The notes under the pieces: generated by a model | Seen by the model: the letters and a program-made list of their open reading frames with translations, nothing else | The model's database searches: none | What the model was told of the DNA's origin: nothing | Translations under genes and position numbers: made by a program | Shown here: positions 16,248 through 25,547 of the stretch, piece by piece | Position numbering within the stretch: position 1 is the first letter of the stretch | Layout: every line of letters begins with the position of its first letter | DNA from: Melioribacter sp. | GTDB taxonomy: Bacteria; Bacteroidota; Ignavibacteria; Ignavibacteriales; Melioribacteraceae | Assembly: GCA_003155655.1 (NCBI GenBank) | Contig: PMDS01000107.1 | Location: 1 to 50,080 of the forward strand | DNA: 50,080 bases | Direction of reading: 5' to 3'

Positions 16248-17240
16248 TTATAAAATCAATGTTGCCAATCCCATGTAAAATAATATTGTGCAAACATCCG
16301 TCAGCGCAAGTGTAATTGGTCCGGCAGAGACTTTCAGGTCCAGCTTCATTCTATGAAGAATAGTTGGGACGCTGAAGCCCCAGATAACCGCGCTTAGCTC
16401 CACAAATACAATGCTTACGCCTATCATTACCGCATGAATAAAATCTCTTTTCCAGAGTTCCACTACCACAGAAACAATTGCTCCGCATGCAATTCCCAAA
16501 AGCAATGCTGTTTTAATCTCGCGCAGCAAATTATTAAAATACCATTTAATTGTCGGCTGTGTTGAGTGAAGCGCCTGCACCGCAACTGTCATTGATTGAA
16601 TACTTACACTCTCACCAAGACCAAGCACCAATGCCAGAAAGAACGCAATAATTAAACTCTGCTCAATAGTTGCATGAAAGATTCCGGTAAAGAGCGCTGC
16701 AATTGTTCCGCTAATAATCGTAACAAGCAGCCAGGGAAAACGTATCTTCCATGCTTTTATTGGTGAAGCATTTTTTACTTCATTAATTCTAAAACCAATT
16801 GTTTCAAATACTGCATCATACTGTGCCGGTTCCGTGCTTTCATCATCTTCTCCAAGCAGCTCATCAGTAAAAAGGTTTATGTCTACTATGCCAATCAATC
16901 TTTTTTCTTCATCCACAATTGGGAAAGCTAAAAATTTATACGTTACAAAGAACTCGCATGCGTCATAAACAGTTGCAGTTTTTGGAAGCGCTGCAACACG
17001 TTTAACCATCAGCTCTTCTATTTTTTGATCCGCTCTACCAGTTAACAATCTGCGTGTCGGAAGTACTCCCACAAGCCTTTTCTCATCATCAACTACATAG
17101 AAATAAACTATTCTTTCACCAAGACCGACTTCCCGGATTTTCTTCAGGGTTTCATCAACTGTTAAATCTTTTTCCAGCGCAGTATAATCTTTACGCGCAT
17201 GGTCTATAACCGGCTGATGATATGTATGCTTGTCTTGCAT
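16248..17240 (-). CDS. mgtE: MgtE-family magnesium transporter, short form with CBS pair
   Basis: A 330-residue divalent cation channel/transporter. Residues about 25-130 form two CBS domains, which in MgtE sense cytosolic Mg2+. About 165-330 form the five-helix pore domain with the conserved tail GPITLALTDVCTIL, whose D315 corresponds to the pore magnesium-binding aspartate. The family's N-terminal helical N domain (about 100 residues) is missing, so gating may differ from the full-length proteins. It lies between gyrB and the defence cluster in the same direction. Both of its flanks carry word-rich inverted repeats, and its 3' end exists in a second, diverged copy downstream, so it looks like a target of small inserted elements. 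Confidence 0.88.
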   Translation of the reverse strand: MQDKHTYHQPVIDHARKDYTALEKDLTVDETLKKIREVGLGERIVYFYVVDDEKRLVGVLPTRRLLTGRADQKIEELMVKRVAALPKTATVYDACEFFVTYKFLAFPIVDEEKRLIGIVDINLFTDELLGEDDESTEPAQYDAVFETIGFRINEVKNASPIKAWKIRFPWLLVTIISGTIAALFTGIFHATIEQSLIIAFFLALVLGLGESVSIQSMTVAVQALHSTQPTIKWYFNNLLREIKTALLLGIACGAIVSVVVELWKRDFIHAVMIGVSIVFVELSAVIWGFSVPTILHRMKLDLKVSAGPITLALTDVCTILFYMGLATLIL

Positions 17241-17258
17241 TGCTGCTTTTGTTCTTTT

Positions 17259-17310
17259 TCTTAATCTTAATCATCATCAACCAAGATTAAGAGTATGAGT
17301 AAGATTAAGA
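17259..17310. repeat. Inverted word-rich repeat between gyrB and mgtE
   Basis: TCTTAATC words (17259-17272) face GATTAAGA words (17285-17292 and 17303-17310), so the strand can fold back on itself. The sequence shares GATTAAGAGTA with the hairpin downstream of mgtE. It starts eight bases after the gyrB stop codon. Unlike the downstream locus, no second copy of the gyrB end is visible. Confidence 0.55.
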
Positions 17311-17317
17311 TTTTAAA

Positions 17318-19324
<2,007 letters not shown>

Positions 19325-19333
19325 TTATTCCTT

Positions 19334-19633
19334 CTACAAAAACTTTATAGTTTTTATTATGCTTTGGTTGTAATGCTTGTTAATTTTTTCAATTATTAAA
19401 TTCTTGTTAAAATTAAGTTCACTTTTCCATACTGAGTTTTCCACGCGTAAATACAAAACATTCTTTTCTACTTTTACTGCTTCAGCAATTATTTTTAAAT
19501 CCGGAAACATTTTTTCAAATTCATCAACTATCTTGTAGTTCTTAAGCGATTCCCTAAGATTGATAAATTCTTTTTCCGTGTTCAGAATTTCTTCAACCGT
19601 TTTAAAACTGCTAAGCGTATGCTGCCGTGCCAT
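19334..19633 (-). CDS. DUF721 / DciA-like protein
   Basis: A 99-residue DUF721 protein. The family includes DciA, the helicase-loading partner of DnaB in bacteria that lack DnaC or DnaI. The body LRVENSVWKSELNFNKNLII matches the conserved KH-like core, where a tryptophan or similar residue precedes the helix. It overlaps the end of recF by 23 bases and is followed by gyrB, the same recF-dciA-gyrB order known from other phyla. This context supports a role at the replication fork. The protein is short compared with many DciA proteins and appears to be mostly the core domain. The function is inferred from family and position. Confidence 0.8.
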   Translation of the reverse strand: MARQHTLSSFKTVEEILNTEKEFINLRESLKNYKIVDEFEKMFPDLKIIAEAVKVEKNVLYLRVENSVWKSELNFNKNLIIEKINKHYNQSIIKTIKFL

Positions 19634-20723
19634 TATTAACTTTTATTAAAATGTTTTCTGTATCGCCATTTAAGTTTTCTGTTTTTGTTAGGTCAGTCAT
19701 AGTTATAAATGCCTGACCTATTTTTGAAAGATACCTGCTAATTCTTCCGGCACGGTATATATCCAGCTCGCCGAAAACATCATCCATTAAAAAAATAGGC
19801 GTCTTATTTAATTTTTCTTTTATAAAAAAGAACTGCCCAAAGCGCAAGGCTATTTGAAAAGTTTTGTGCTGACCTTGTGAGCCAAATCTTTTTAATTCCA
19901 TATTGTTGATAGAAAAAATAAAATCATCCCTGTGTGGACCCACAAGGTTAGTGGCGCGTCTTAGTTCATCCTCTCTCATTACATCCAGTTCCTCTCGAAA
20001 TCTGGAGGCAGCATTCCCTTCTTCTACTCCTGTAATAGAGTCATAAATTATCACGGGGTCTTCCGCTTGTTCAATAATATTATTATAAGCTTCTTTCAGG
20101 TATGTATTAAATTCTTTAACAAAACGAATTCTGTGTTTTATAATTTCTGCTCCGGTAGTAATCAGCGCTTCCGTCCAGGCATCCAGCTGGCTGTATAAAT
20201 TTTGGTTGCGGTTTTCTTTTATTTGAGACAGCAAAGAAGAGCGCTGGCGTAATGTTTTATTATATTCTAAAAGAATATCTAAATATGCGCGGCTTGCCTG
20301 TGAAATTACCGAATCTACAAATCTTCTTCTGTCGGCTGGAGATCCCAAAGTAATTGCATGGTCTGATTGTATTAATGATACTATAGGAAATTTTCCTATG
20401 ACGGAAGATCCGTTAAAAATTTGTTTGTCGTCCAAAAAAAAATTCTTTTTTCCTTTAGCAGTTTCAAAAAATATTCTAGTTTGATTTTCCGTCAAATCAG
20501 TAAAGTTTCCTCTGGCATCAAAGTATTGTTCGCCAAACATTACTACATCGCTTTCGCTTGCTGAATTTAAATTTTTAGTTGTGCACAAATAATAAATTGC
20601 CTCTAAAATAGAAGTTTTTCCCTGTCCGTTCCCCCCAACTATTAGGTTAAGCTTGTTGGAAAATTCCAATGAAGTGCTTTTATGAAGCCTGAAGTTTTGC
20701 AATTCGATTTGCTTGAGAACCAT
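19611..20723 (-). CDS. recF: DNA replication and repair protein RecF
   Basis: An SMC-like ATPase that helps load RecA at gaps. Walker A is GGNGQGKTS near residues 30-38, the signature region is RFGSQGQHKTFQIAL, and Walker B is PIFLMDDVFGELD. LVGPHRDDF precedes the signature, as in known RecF. Length is 370 residues, complete. It begins one base after the dnaN stop and overlaps the DUF721 gene at its end, so translation is coupled. Confidence 0.96.
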   Translation of the reverse strand: MVLKQIELQNFRLHKSTSLEFSNKLNLIVGGNGQGKTSILEAIYYLCTTKNLNSASESDVVMFGEQYFDARGNFTDLTENQTRIFFETAKGKKNFFLDDKQIFNGSSVIGKFPIVSLIQSDHAITLGSPADRRRFVDSVISQASRAYLDILLEYNKTLRQRSSLLSQIKENRNQNLYSQLDAWTEALITTGAEIIKHRIRFVKEFNTYLKEAYNNIIEQAEDPVIIYDSITGVEEGNAASRFREELDVMREDELRRATNLVGPHRDDFIFSINNMELKRFGSQGQHKTFQIALRFGQFFFIKEKLNKTPIFLMDDVFGELDIYRAGRISRYLSKIGQAFITMTDLTKTENLNGDTENILIKVNNGTAAYA

Positions 20724-20724
20724 T

Positions 20725-21855
20725 TTATGTGTTTAATCGCACCGGCATCAATAACATCATTAAATCCAAATTTTCTTTTTTATTTACCGGTTCTATAATT
20801 ACCGCTTTTGTTGCAGAATGAAGTTTAAAAATAATCTCTTCTTCATTACCCAAATGACTAAGTACATCATTAACATAAGCCGAGTTGAACCCTATTTCTA
20901 ATTCATCTCCCTTGTACTCGCACTTTACTTTTTCTTCTCCGGATGCACCTATATCAAGATCTTCTGCGGAAATTTCCAGTTGATTTTTTTTGATAGAAAA
21001 TTTTACTCGCCGTGTGCTTGATGTTGAAAACAACATCATTCTTTTTATCGAATCATGAATTTCACTAGTGTTCACTTTCATCAGGAATTCATTTTCTAAT
21101 GGGATAACGCTTGCATAGTCAGGATATTTTTGAGCAATCAGTCTGGTGATCAATTCGATATCGTTTAACTTAAAAGACACATAAGCTTTAGAAAGATTAA
21201 TCTTTACATCTTTTTCATCTAAAATTTTAGCTAATACGGAAACTGCTCTTTCCGGAATAACATATTGTTGATTGAAAGCTGCATTTATATTTTTATTCAA
21301 AATATTAACAAGGCGGTGGCCATCTGTAGTAACAAATCTTAATCCTTCATCAGTGAATTCAAAAAGGGTACCCATCATTGCGGGGCGCATTTCTTCCTTG
21401 CTCATTGCAAAAGCACATTTATCAAATGCATGGCGTAATTCTGCTCCGTTAATTATTACCTGGTTAATGTCTTTAACATTTTTATCTGCTTCAATAGACG
21501 GGATTTCGGGAAATTCATCAGCCTCTAAATAACTGATTGTGTATTTTCCCATATCGGTTACAATATTTATTTTTTTATTTGCAAGCAGTTTAAAATGAAT
21601 TGTTGTGTCTTTTAACGAACGCACTACATCATTTAATAAACGGGCTGGAACAACTATTTTAATATTTTCTTCTGAAACAATATTGAGGGAGGATTTTAAC
21701 GAAATTTCCAGATCTGTTGCGTAAATGGTTAATTGTCCGTTCTTAACTTCGAATAAAAAATTTTCAAGTATCGGCATAGGAGTGCGTGTTGGAACAGCGG
21801 GAATGATTTTCCCAAGAAGTTTTTCTAGCTCTTTGCTGTTAACTTTGAATTCCAT
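20725..21855 (-). CDS. dnaN: DNA polymerase III sliding clamp (beta subunit)
   Basis: The beta clamp tethers DNA polymerase to DNA. The 376-residue length and three repeats of the clamp fold fit. Recognisable stretches include PILENFLFEV near the N-terminus, TDGHRLV in the middle domain and the C-terminal LMMLLMPVRL, matching the conserved MPMRL tail. It has its own Bacteroidota-type promoter (21876-21906) and is the first gene of the dnaN-recF-DUF721-gyrB series. The 314-base gap to dnaA carries DnaA boxes and an A/T-only stretch. Confidence 0.97.
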   Translation of the reverse strand: MEFKVNSKELEKLLGKIIPAVPTRTPMPILENFLFEVKNGQLTIYATDLEISLKSSLNIVSEENIKIVVPARLLNDVVRSLKDTTIHFKLLANKKINIVTDMGKYTISYLEADEFPEIPSIEADKNVKDINQVIINGAELRHAFDKCAFAMSKEEMRPAMMGTLFEFTDEGLRFVTTDGHRLVNILNKNINAAFNQQYVIPERAVSVLAKILDEKDVKINLSKAYVSFKLNDIELITRLIAQKYPDYASVIPLENEFLMKVNTSEIHDSIKRMMLFSTSSTRRVKFSIKKNQLEISAEDLDIGASGEEKVKCEYKGDELEIGFNSAYVNDVLSHLGNEEEIIFKLHSATKAVIIEPVNKKENLDLMMLLMPVRLNT

Positions 21856-21875
21856 AATTCCTCTCTAAGTTAAAT

Positions 21876-21906
21876 CAAAAATATCAAAAATTGGTGCAAC
21901 TTTCAA
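21876..21906 (-). promoter_or_regulatory. Bacteroidota-type promoter for dnaN
   Basis: On the minus strand TTG (21906-21904), 20 bases, then TATTTTTG (21883-21876). The predicted transcription start near 21870 leaves a leader of about 15 bases before the dnaN ATG. It would drive the dnaN-recF-DUF721-gyrB series separately from dnaA. Confidence 0.65.
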
Positions 21907-21929
21907 TTTGTCTTTTCAGTAGTTGTTAA

Positions 21930-22075
21930 CAGTATCAACAGCCTTATTATTATTATTTCTTATAATATTATAAATTAATTATAATAATAAAGCATGTGAA
22001 TATGTTGATAAGTGTCATATTATTACTTTGCAAGCTGTTTTAGCAAGAAAAGATTTTTTTTACTTGTTGATAACT
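21930..22075. other. Candidate replication origin part 1: dnaA-dnaN intergenic DnaA boxes and A/T-only stretch
   Basis: Within the 314-base gap between dnaA and dnaN there is a stretch of about 47 bases made of A and T apart from a single C (21944-21990), a good candidate for an unwinding element. Next to it are DnaA-box-like 9-mers: TTATCAACA on the minus strand at 22003-22011 and 22065-22073, ATATTCACA (minus) at 21995-22003 and GTATCAACA (plus) at 21932-21940. TTATCAACA, one base off the consensus TTATCCACA, also occurs upstream of dnaA, so this lineage may use it as a regular box. The rest of the gap shows nothing else I recognise. Confidence 0.55.
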
Positions 22076-22169
22076 TAAAGATAACAATTACTTACACTCC
22101 AAGACGTTATTAAAGGATATATATTAACAGAGAATCAACAGGTTGTAAACAGGAAATAAACACAAAAAA

Positions 22170-23576
22170 TTAAGTGATGCTCATCTCTATTTTGTTTTTC
22201 AATGTTTCTAATGTTTCCCTGAGTTTTGGGTCCAGCGCAGATAATTGTTCAATAGTTGTCTGGGCATGAATAACTGTAGAATGATCTCTTCCTCCAAAGT
22301 GAAGCCCGATAGTTTTGAGAGAGGATTTAGTTAATTGTTTGGAAAGGTACATAGCCACTTGTCGTGCAAGCACGACTTCTTTGTGGCGGTTTTTTTCACG
22401 AAGTTTATTTTCTTCTACGTTAAAATAACCACACACTACTTTTGTAATTAATTCAACGGAAATATTAACCTGTTTATTTGTTGAAACATCCCGGACTGTT
22501 TTTTTAACCAGATCAAAATTAATTTCTTTAGAATTAAGAGATGAGTTTGCTAAAAGTTTAATAAGACAACCCTCCAACTCTCTAATATTGGAAGTTATAT
22601 TTTGAGCAATATAATCTATAATTTCACGTGAAAGATTTATTCCATATACCTCGCTTTTATTTTTAAGGATTGCAACACGGGTTTCAAAATCAGGCGGCTG
22701 GATGTCTGCAGAGAGACCCCATGAAAATCTCGAAATTAATCTTTCATTCAATCCTTTTAAGTCTTTTGGTGGTTTATCACTTGAAAGAATAATTTGTTTA
22801 CCGGATTGATGAAGGGTATTAAAAATTTGGAAAAAGAGGTCTTGCGTTTTTTCTTTTCCTACTAAAAATTGAATGTCATCGATAATTAACGCATCCATAC
22901 TTTTATAAAAGCTGGAGAACTCATTTACTTGATCGCTTTGAATAGCCTCTACGAACTCAACAGTAAAAGCATCAGAAGATATGTAGATAACCCTCTTTTC
23001 GGGATTGCGCTCTAAAATTTTATTTCCTATTGCATGAATCAAATGAGTTTTACCAAGCCCAACCCCGCCATAAACAAACAAAGGATTAAAAGAGGTTTGA
23101 CCTGTATTTTCTCCAATAGCAAAAGCAGCAGCCCGGGCTAATTGGTTTCCTTCACCTTTAATAAAATTTTCAAAAATGTATCTTGGATTTAGAAAAGTTT
23201 CAAATTCTCTAGGTTTTAATTGAACAAGAGCAGGAGAATTTCCATTAATAAGAACTTGTTTTTCTTGTTCAGGTTCTTTCTCCTCGTAAATAACATAAAG
23301 AAGTTTGCCTTGCGGGCCAAGCACCTGCAAAATTGTTTTATTAATTAGCGTATTATAGTGTTCTTCAATCCATTCAATAAAGAAAGTATTTGGAACGTAA
23401 ATTTTTAAAGTAGAATTTTCCAATTCAAAAGGTTTAATGGGGAGAAACCAGGTGTTGTAAGTGATAAAAGGAACATTCTCTTTAATAATACTTAAACACT
23501 CTTTCCATATATCTTTTGCATGGGCATCAAAATGTTGATGTTGAAGACTCTCGGCTGTGTTTTGTATTTTATCCAC
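22170..23576 (-). CDS. dnaA: Chromosomal replication initiator DnaA
   Basis: DnaA binds origin boxes and melts the origin. Domain I is KDIWKECLSIIKENV..., typical for helicase and partner contacts. Domain III has Walker A GGVGLGKTH and Walker B ALIIDDIQFL. Domain IV has the DNA-binding signature GRDHSTVIHA. The frame opens further upstream at a TTG (23609), but that would add a hydrophobic leader (MFFLSIPIFLI) not expected in DnaA. The in-frame GTG at 23576 is the more likely start. That GTG lies inside a perfect DnaA box (23569-23577), which suggests autoregulation. No Shine-Dalgarno sequence is seen at either start. It is separated from dnaN by the origin-like gap. Confidence 0.95.
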   Translation of the reverse strand: MDKIQNTAESLQHQHFDAHAKDIWKECLSIIKENVPFITYNTWFLPIKPFELENSTLKIYVPNTFFIEWIEEHYNTLINKTILQVLGPQGKLLYVIYEEKEPEQEKQVLINGNSPALVQLKPREFETFLNPRYIFENFIKGEGNQLARAAAFAIGENTGQTSFNPLFVYGGVGLGKTHLIHAIGNKILERNPEKRVIYISSDAFTVEFVEAIQSDQVNEFSSFYKSMDALIIDDIQFLVGKEKTQDLFFQIFNTLHQSGKQIILSSDKPPKDLKGLNERLISRFSWGLSADIQPPDFETRVAILKNKSEVYGINLSREIIDYIAQNITSNIRELEGCLIKLLANSSLNSKEINFDLVKKTVRDVSTNKQVNISVELITKVVCGYFNVEENKLREKNRHKEVVLARQVAMYLSKQLTKSSLKTIGLHFGGRDHSTVIHAQTTIEQLSALDPKLRETLETLKNKIEMSIT

Positions 23577-23814
23577 AATAAGGAAGATTGGAATTGATAA
23601 AAAAAACAATTATTTATAAAAAAAAACGAACTAATTAAAACAATGTTAACAAATTATTCACATTAACTTGTGCCCGTAAAATATTATACTATAAAGAATT
23701 TATAAAGACATTTGTCTAGAACAAACACACAAACCCGGATAAATAGCGTAATCAATATCTCAATTAGAGGTGTGAAACGTTCCACAAAATCAAGTTATCA
23801 ACAATCTATGCACA
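23569..23814. other. Candidate replication origin part 2: DnaA boxes upstream of dnaA
   Basis: Boxes read on the plus strand: TTATCCACA (23569-23577, perfect consensus), TTATTCACA (23654-23662, perfect for the TTATNCACA form), TTATCAACA (23795-23803) and CTATGCACA (23806-23814, one mismatch). They occupy the dnaA start and the first 200 bases of the 382-base gap to the asparaginase gene. Together with the boxes on the other side of dnaA this gives a two-part arrangement, as known for Bacillus and Helicobacter. They may serve dnaA autoregulation, origin function or both. The remainder of the gap (to 23918) is AT-rich with no gene. Confidence 0.6.
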
Positions 23815-23918
23815 TCTAATTTTTGCCCTTCTACCGTGTGACAAAATAGTTTGCAAAAGCTAATTGTGCAAATTATTTTTAAAATAAAATGAAAAATCTT
23901 TTGTGTGAAACAAATACA

Positions 23919-23948
23919 TTGACTCTAAGTTTACTAGAGCTAATTTTG
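23919..23948 (+). promoter_or_regulatory. Bacteroidota-type promoter for the asparaginase gene
   Basis: TTG (23919-23921), a 19-base spacer and TAATTTTG (23941-23948) match TTG-N19-TAnnTTTG. The transcription start is expected near 23954, about 38 bases before the ATG at 23992. Confidence 0.65.
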
Positions 23949-23991
23949 TGCCTGTAAATATTATAAAGCAATTATCTTACAGAAGAAAAAT

Positions 23992-24960
23992 ATGAAAAAT
24001 ATATTGATTGTTTTTACCGGTGGAACGTTTTCTATGAGAATAGATGAAAAAACGAAATCTGCTGTGCCTTTTTTTCATGGGGAAGAGCTTTTAAGGTTAA
24101 TTCCAGACCTAAATAAGCTTGCAAATATTTCTGTTTACGAATTTGGAAACTACCCGGGTCCGCATGTTACTCCGGAATTGATGCTGGAGCTTTCAAAAAA
24201 GGTCAAGACTCTAATAGGAGATGGTAATTTTGACGGCGTAATAATTACACATGGAACAGATACGTTGGAGGAAACAGCATACTTTCTGGATCTTACAATT
24301 AAAACTGAAATGCCTGTAGTTCTAATTGGAGCAATGAAAACAAGCAGTGAACCCGATTGGGATGGACCACGTAATCTTATAGATGCAATTCATATTTGTA
24401 ATAATCCAAATAGCCGTGATTTGGGCGTTTTAGTCTGCTTAAATGGAGAAATAAATGCAGCAAGCGAAGTTACAAAAACGCATACGGAAGATATAGAAAC
24501 GTTTCACAGTTTGGATTTTGGCGCGCTTGGTTTTGTAGAGAAAGGAAAAGTTGTTTATAACAGACTTCCCAGAAAACTGGAAACAATCGTTACAGAAAAA
24601 ATAAATTCTAACGTAGATCTAATAAAAGTTTACGCAGGAATGAACGAAAAATTTTTCAAATTCTCGGCAGATAGTAATGTTGATGGGGTCGTGGTTGAAG
24701 CAATGGGAGTGGGAAATGTACCTCCGGCAGCTTTTGAAGGAATAAAATACATTGTTGAAAAAAATATTCCTGTTGTTTTAGTCTCCCGTTGCCAGGCAGG
24801 GGAGACTCTTGATATATATGGTTATCCCGGCGCTGGAAAATGGCTAAAAAAAGCGGGGGTTATTTTTTCAGACTATCTCAACGGGCAAAAAGCACGCATC
24901 AAGCTAATAATTTGCCTTGGTAAAACAGGAGACCTTCAAGAACTGAAAAAGATGTTCTAA
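23992..24960 (+). CDS. L-asparaginase (type I, cytoplasmic)
   Basis: Hydrolyses asparagine to aspartate and ammonia. Both catalytic threonines are present: T12 in FTGGTFSM near the N-terminus and T89-D90 in THGTDTLEE. There is no signal peptide and the length is 322 residues, consistent with the cytoplasmic type I (AnsA) group rather than the exported type II. The C-terminal domain has SRCQAGETLD, typical of the family. It has its own promoter upstream and is transcribed away from dnaA. A small membrane-protein gene follows after 8 bases, probably in the same transcript. Confidence 0.92.
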   Translation: MKNILIVFTGGTFSMRIDEKTKSAVPFFHGEELLRLIPDLNKLANISVYEFGNYPGPHVTPELMLELSKKVKTLIGDGNFDGVIITHGTDTLEETAYFLDLTIKTEMPVVLIGAMKTSSEPDWDGPRNLIDAIHICNNPNSRDLGVLVCLNGEINAASEVTKTHTEDIETFHSLDFGALGFVEKGKVVYNRLPRKLETIVTEKINSNVDLIKVYAGMNEKFFKFSADSNVDGVVVEAMGVGNVPPAAFEGIKYIVEKNIPVVLVSRCQAGETLDIYGYPGAGKWLKKAGVIFSDYLNGQKARIKLIICLGKTGDLQELKKMF

Positions 24961-24968
24961 AAATAATT

Positions 24969-25523
24969 ATGAAGAATCTTAATTACCGGAAGGAAAAATC
25001 TTTTTACAAATTTTTTAAACCCTGGATTTTTTCTATTCTGCTTTTACCCTTTGCAATTTATTATACAATCAATGGAGGTAAATTTACATTTATAGATTAT
25101 GTTAATTTGCTGATACATGAAGGGGGGCACGGTATATTTAAAATTTTTGGCCGGTTCGTTTATACTCTTGGCGGCTCTCTGATGCAGGTAATAATACCCG
25201 GGATGTTTGTTGTATTTTATGCAATAAAGAAAGTGAGAATAGGATTACAAATTTTTATGTTATGGCTGGGAGAAAACTTAATTAATATTAGCGTTTATGT
25301 ATCCGATGCGCGCGCACGCAAACTGCCACTGCTTGGGGGACACAAAGTTTACCACGATTGGCATTGGCTTCTTGGTGAAATGGGGCTTCTGGATTATGAT
25401 GAACTATTGGGGCAAATGCTTTTTATGATTGGTATTGTAATGTTTATACTTTGTTTGCTTGTTCCTCTATTTATTAAAGAAATTGAACCTGGGGATAAAG
25501 CGCAAATAGATCTTACTTTGTGA
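24969..25523 (+). CDS. Small membrane protein with HEXXH motif (possible membrane metallopeptidase)
   Basis: A 184-residue integral membrane protein with about four hydrophobic segments. I do not recognise a named family. The HEGGH motif (H50-H54) sits just after the first membrane helix in YVNLLIHEGGHGIFKIFG, resembling the first zinc motif of site-2/M50-like intramembrane proteases. A later conserved-looking block, ARKLPLLGG followed by YHDWHWLLGEMGLLD, could supply further metal ligands (H or D). It follows the asparaginase gene by 8 bases and ends 24 bases from the convergent spermidine-synthase-like gene. Protease activity is a hypothesis from the motif only. Confidence 0.6.
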   Translation: MKNLNYRKEKSFYKFFKPWIFSILLLPFAIYYTINGGKFTFIDYVNLLIHEGGHGIFKIFGRFVYTLGGSLMQVIIPGMFVVFYAIKKVRIGLQIFMLWLGENLINISVYVSDARARKLPLLGGHKVYHDWHWLLGEMGLLDYDELLGQMLFMIGIVMFILCLLVPLFIKEIEPGDKAQIDLTL

Positions 25524-25547
25524 TATAGAATAGAAAAGCAGTAATTA

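Noticed and set aside
23577-23609. TTG at 23609 as the dnaA start
   Set aside because: It would add eleven hydrophobic residues (MFFLSIPIFLI) to a cytoplasmic initiator with no ribosome-binding site in front; the GTG at 23576 is more plausible, though not proven.
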